Assembly: GCF_004359215.1 (NCBI RefSeq) | Contig: NC_090624.1 | Span: 623,964 to 663,584, forward strand | Direction of reading: 5' to 3' | DNA length: 39,621 bases | Source: Bremia lactucae | Lineage: Eukaryota; Oomycota; Peronosporomycetes; Peronosporales; Peronosporaceae | Shown here: positions 38,781 through 39,621 of the stretch, piece by piece | How positions within the stretch are numbered: position 1 is the first letter of the stretch | How the letters are laid out: each line of letters starts with the position of its first letter | Translations under genes and position numbers: made by a program | Notes under the pieces: generated by a model | Databases searched by the model: none | Seen by the model: only the letters and a program-made list of their open reading frames with translations | Told to the model about the DNA's origin: nothing

Positions 38781-39621
38781 AAGTAGTCATGTGTCCCATA
38801 TCTCTGCACAGACCGAGAGCACGAGCAGTAGACGGCGAGCTGACAAGAAGTCATGCGTCGCATAAACCGGCACAGTGCCAAGAGCCTGGTGCGGTTGGAA
38901 GGGGTGCGTTAGCCAGGAGTGCAACGACACCCGCTTCCCAGAAAAGGGTCGTGGTAACTCGAAAAACGAGTACCAGACAGATTAGGACGATCAAAGGCAC
39001 GTCTAAACGAGTGACCTTTGGATCAGTCTCTAATGAAGAGGACGGGCCTTCGAACGAGGTGTTCGAGGCCGTCAAAGACGAAATTGCGGAGGCATCCTCA
39101 GTTGAGGTGCTCCGGCAAGTCTTTAAATCTACCGAGGAGATAATAAATCTCCCGGAGATGTCGTGGGATCTGCTCCTTGCAAAATTAAAAGAAGGAAAGA
39201 TCCACGAAATATTCACACCAGTTCCAGAAGAGAACACAATGGACTGCTGCTAGTCGTCCACAATGGACGATAGCGTCCTAGAAACGGACAAAAAGAAGCG
39301 GTACGCTGCTCAAGGCTTGATTGCCTAGAGAGACAGTCCGATCTTTGAGGTTCTGTGGAAACATCGCGATGTTTTCCCAGAAGAAGTGCCGAGCCGCCTA
39401 CCAGCAGATAGGGGCATCGGGCACGAGATAGACCTCAAACCTGGCACCAAGGATTGTGTGACCAGGCAATGGCCGTTGCCGAAAGAACAAGTCGATTATA
39501 TCGATGAGTTCTTCGACAAGCGAGCCAAGGCGGGACATGTGCGTGAGAGCAAATCGCCTCACTGCAGCCCGACCTTTTGTGTGCGTAAAGCCACAGGTGG
39601 ATGGCGCGTGGTTCATGCTTA
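38781..39621 (+). pseudogene. Element A hinge and start of reverse transcriptase (cut by window end)
   Basis: The hinge is open from 38789 to 39253: VTRKTSTRQIRTIKGTSKRV, then DEIAEASSVEVLRQVFKSTE and PEMSWDLLLAKLKEGKIHEI. A TAG follows, then DDSVLETDKKKRYAAQG, another stop at about 39326, and the RT approach HRDVFPEEVPSRLPADRGIG, PLPKEQVDYIDEFFDKRAKA and SPHCSPTFCVRKATGGWRVV up to the window edge. It matches the minus copies at 19379-19794 and 20771-21325. Confidence 0.88.

Noticed and set aside
1..39621. tRNA, rRNA or other structured RNA genes
   Set aside because: I found no cloverleaf or rRNA-like sequence on either strand; short hairpins are confined to LTRs and their flanks.

Overview
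The window is almost entirely nested, decayed LTR retrotransposons around one intact host gene. The host gene (28274-29908, minus) encodes dynactin subunit 4 (p62) and has two short introns (61 and 77 bp). Together with the chromodomain-type Ty3/Gypsy elements, this suggests an oomycete of the Phytophthora/downy-mildew kind. That assignment is an inference; no species-specific marker was seen. Three runs of N (7882-8727, 19795-19940, and exactly 100 at 27632-27731) show a scaffolded draft assembly.

Three Ty3/Gypsy families are present, named here by their LTRs. Family A has an LTR of about 530-550 bp (TGTAACGGG...CCTACA). Family B has an LTR of about 440 bp (TGTAACGGGG...CCCCGTTACA). Family C has a 468-bp LTR (TGTAATGGGG...GCTACA) and a chromodomain. 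A diverged B relative, called D, lies on the left. All the primer-binding sites that can be read begin TGGTAG(C/T)AC.

Layout. 1-414: unknown coding remnant. 499-1051: solo LTR-A. 1240-3345: decayed LINE (endonuclease and reverse transcriptase). 3346-6160: 3' part of element D, comprising the pol C-terminus, a long opposite-strand ORF and the 3' LTR. 6847-23509: one element A on the minus strand, with element C (8728-16106, plus) inserted inside it. 23510-27631: solo LTR-B, a second copy of the A-gag/LTR-A block, and the 5' half of a plus-strand element B. 27732-27933: LTR-C fragment. 28274-29908: dynactin p62. 29998-36455: an element B on the minus strand with a 1.3-kb internal inversion. 36456-39621: the 5' part of a plus-strand element A, cut by the window edge. 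All gag-pol genes carry stops and frameshifts, so none of these copies looks autonomous.

Main observation: in A, B, C and D the space between the end of pol and the 3' LTR holds a long protein-like ORF on the strand opposite to gag-pol, running towards and overlapping the pol 3' end. In B and D these antisense proteins look homologous: both end in a coiled coil followed by RDHxxLxxxLDxxGxIR and a basic KxPR tail. In B the gene was cut in two by an inversion that also moved 38 bp of the 3' LTR. In A it was split by the insertion of element C. This recurrent antisense accessory gene is the best candidate here for an undescribed system.

Other structural events include: a C coding fragment captured inside an A LTR; a head-to-head LTR-A/LTR-B junction present three times; a 50-bp-arm foldback insertion in A pol; an in-frame 120-bp tandem repeat in C pol; and an LTR lying 89 bp upstream of the dynactin start codon.
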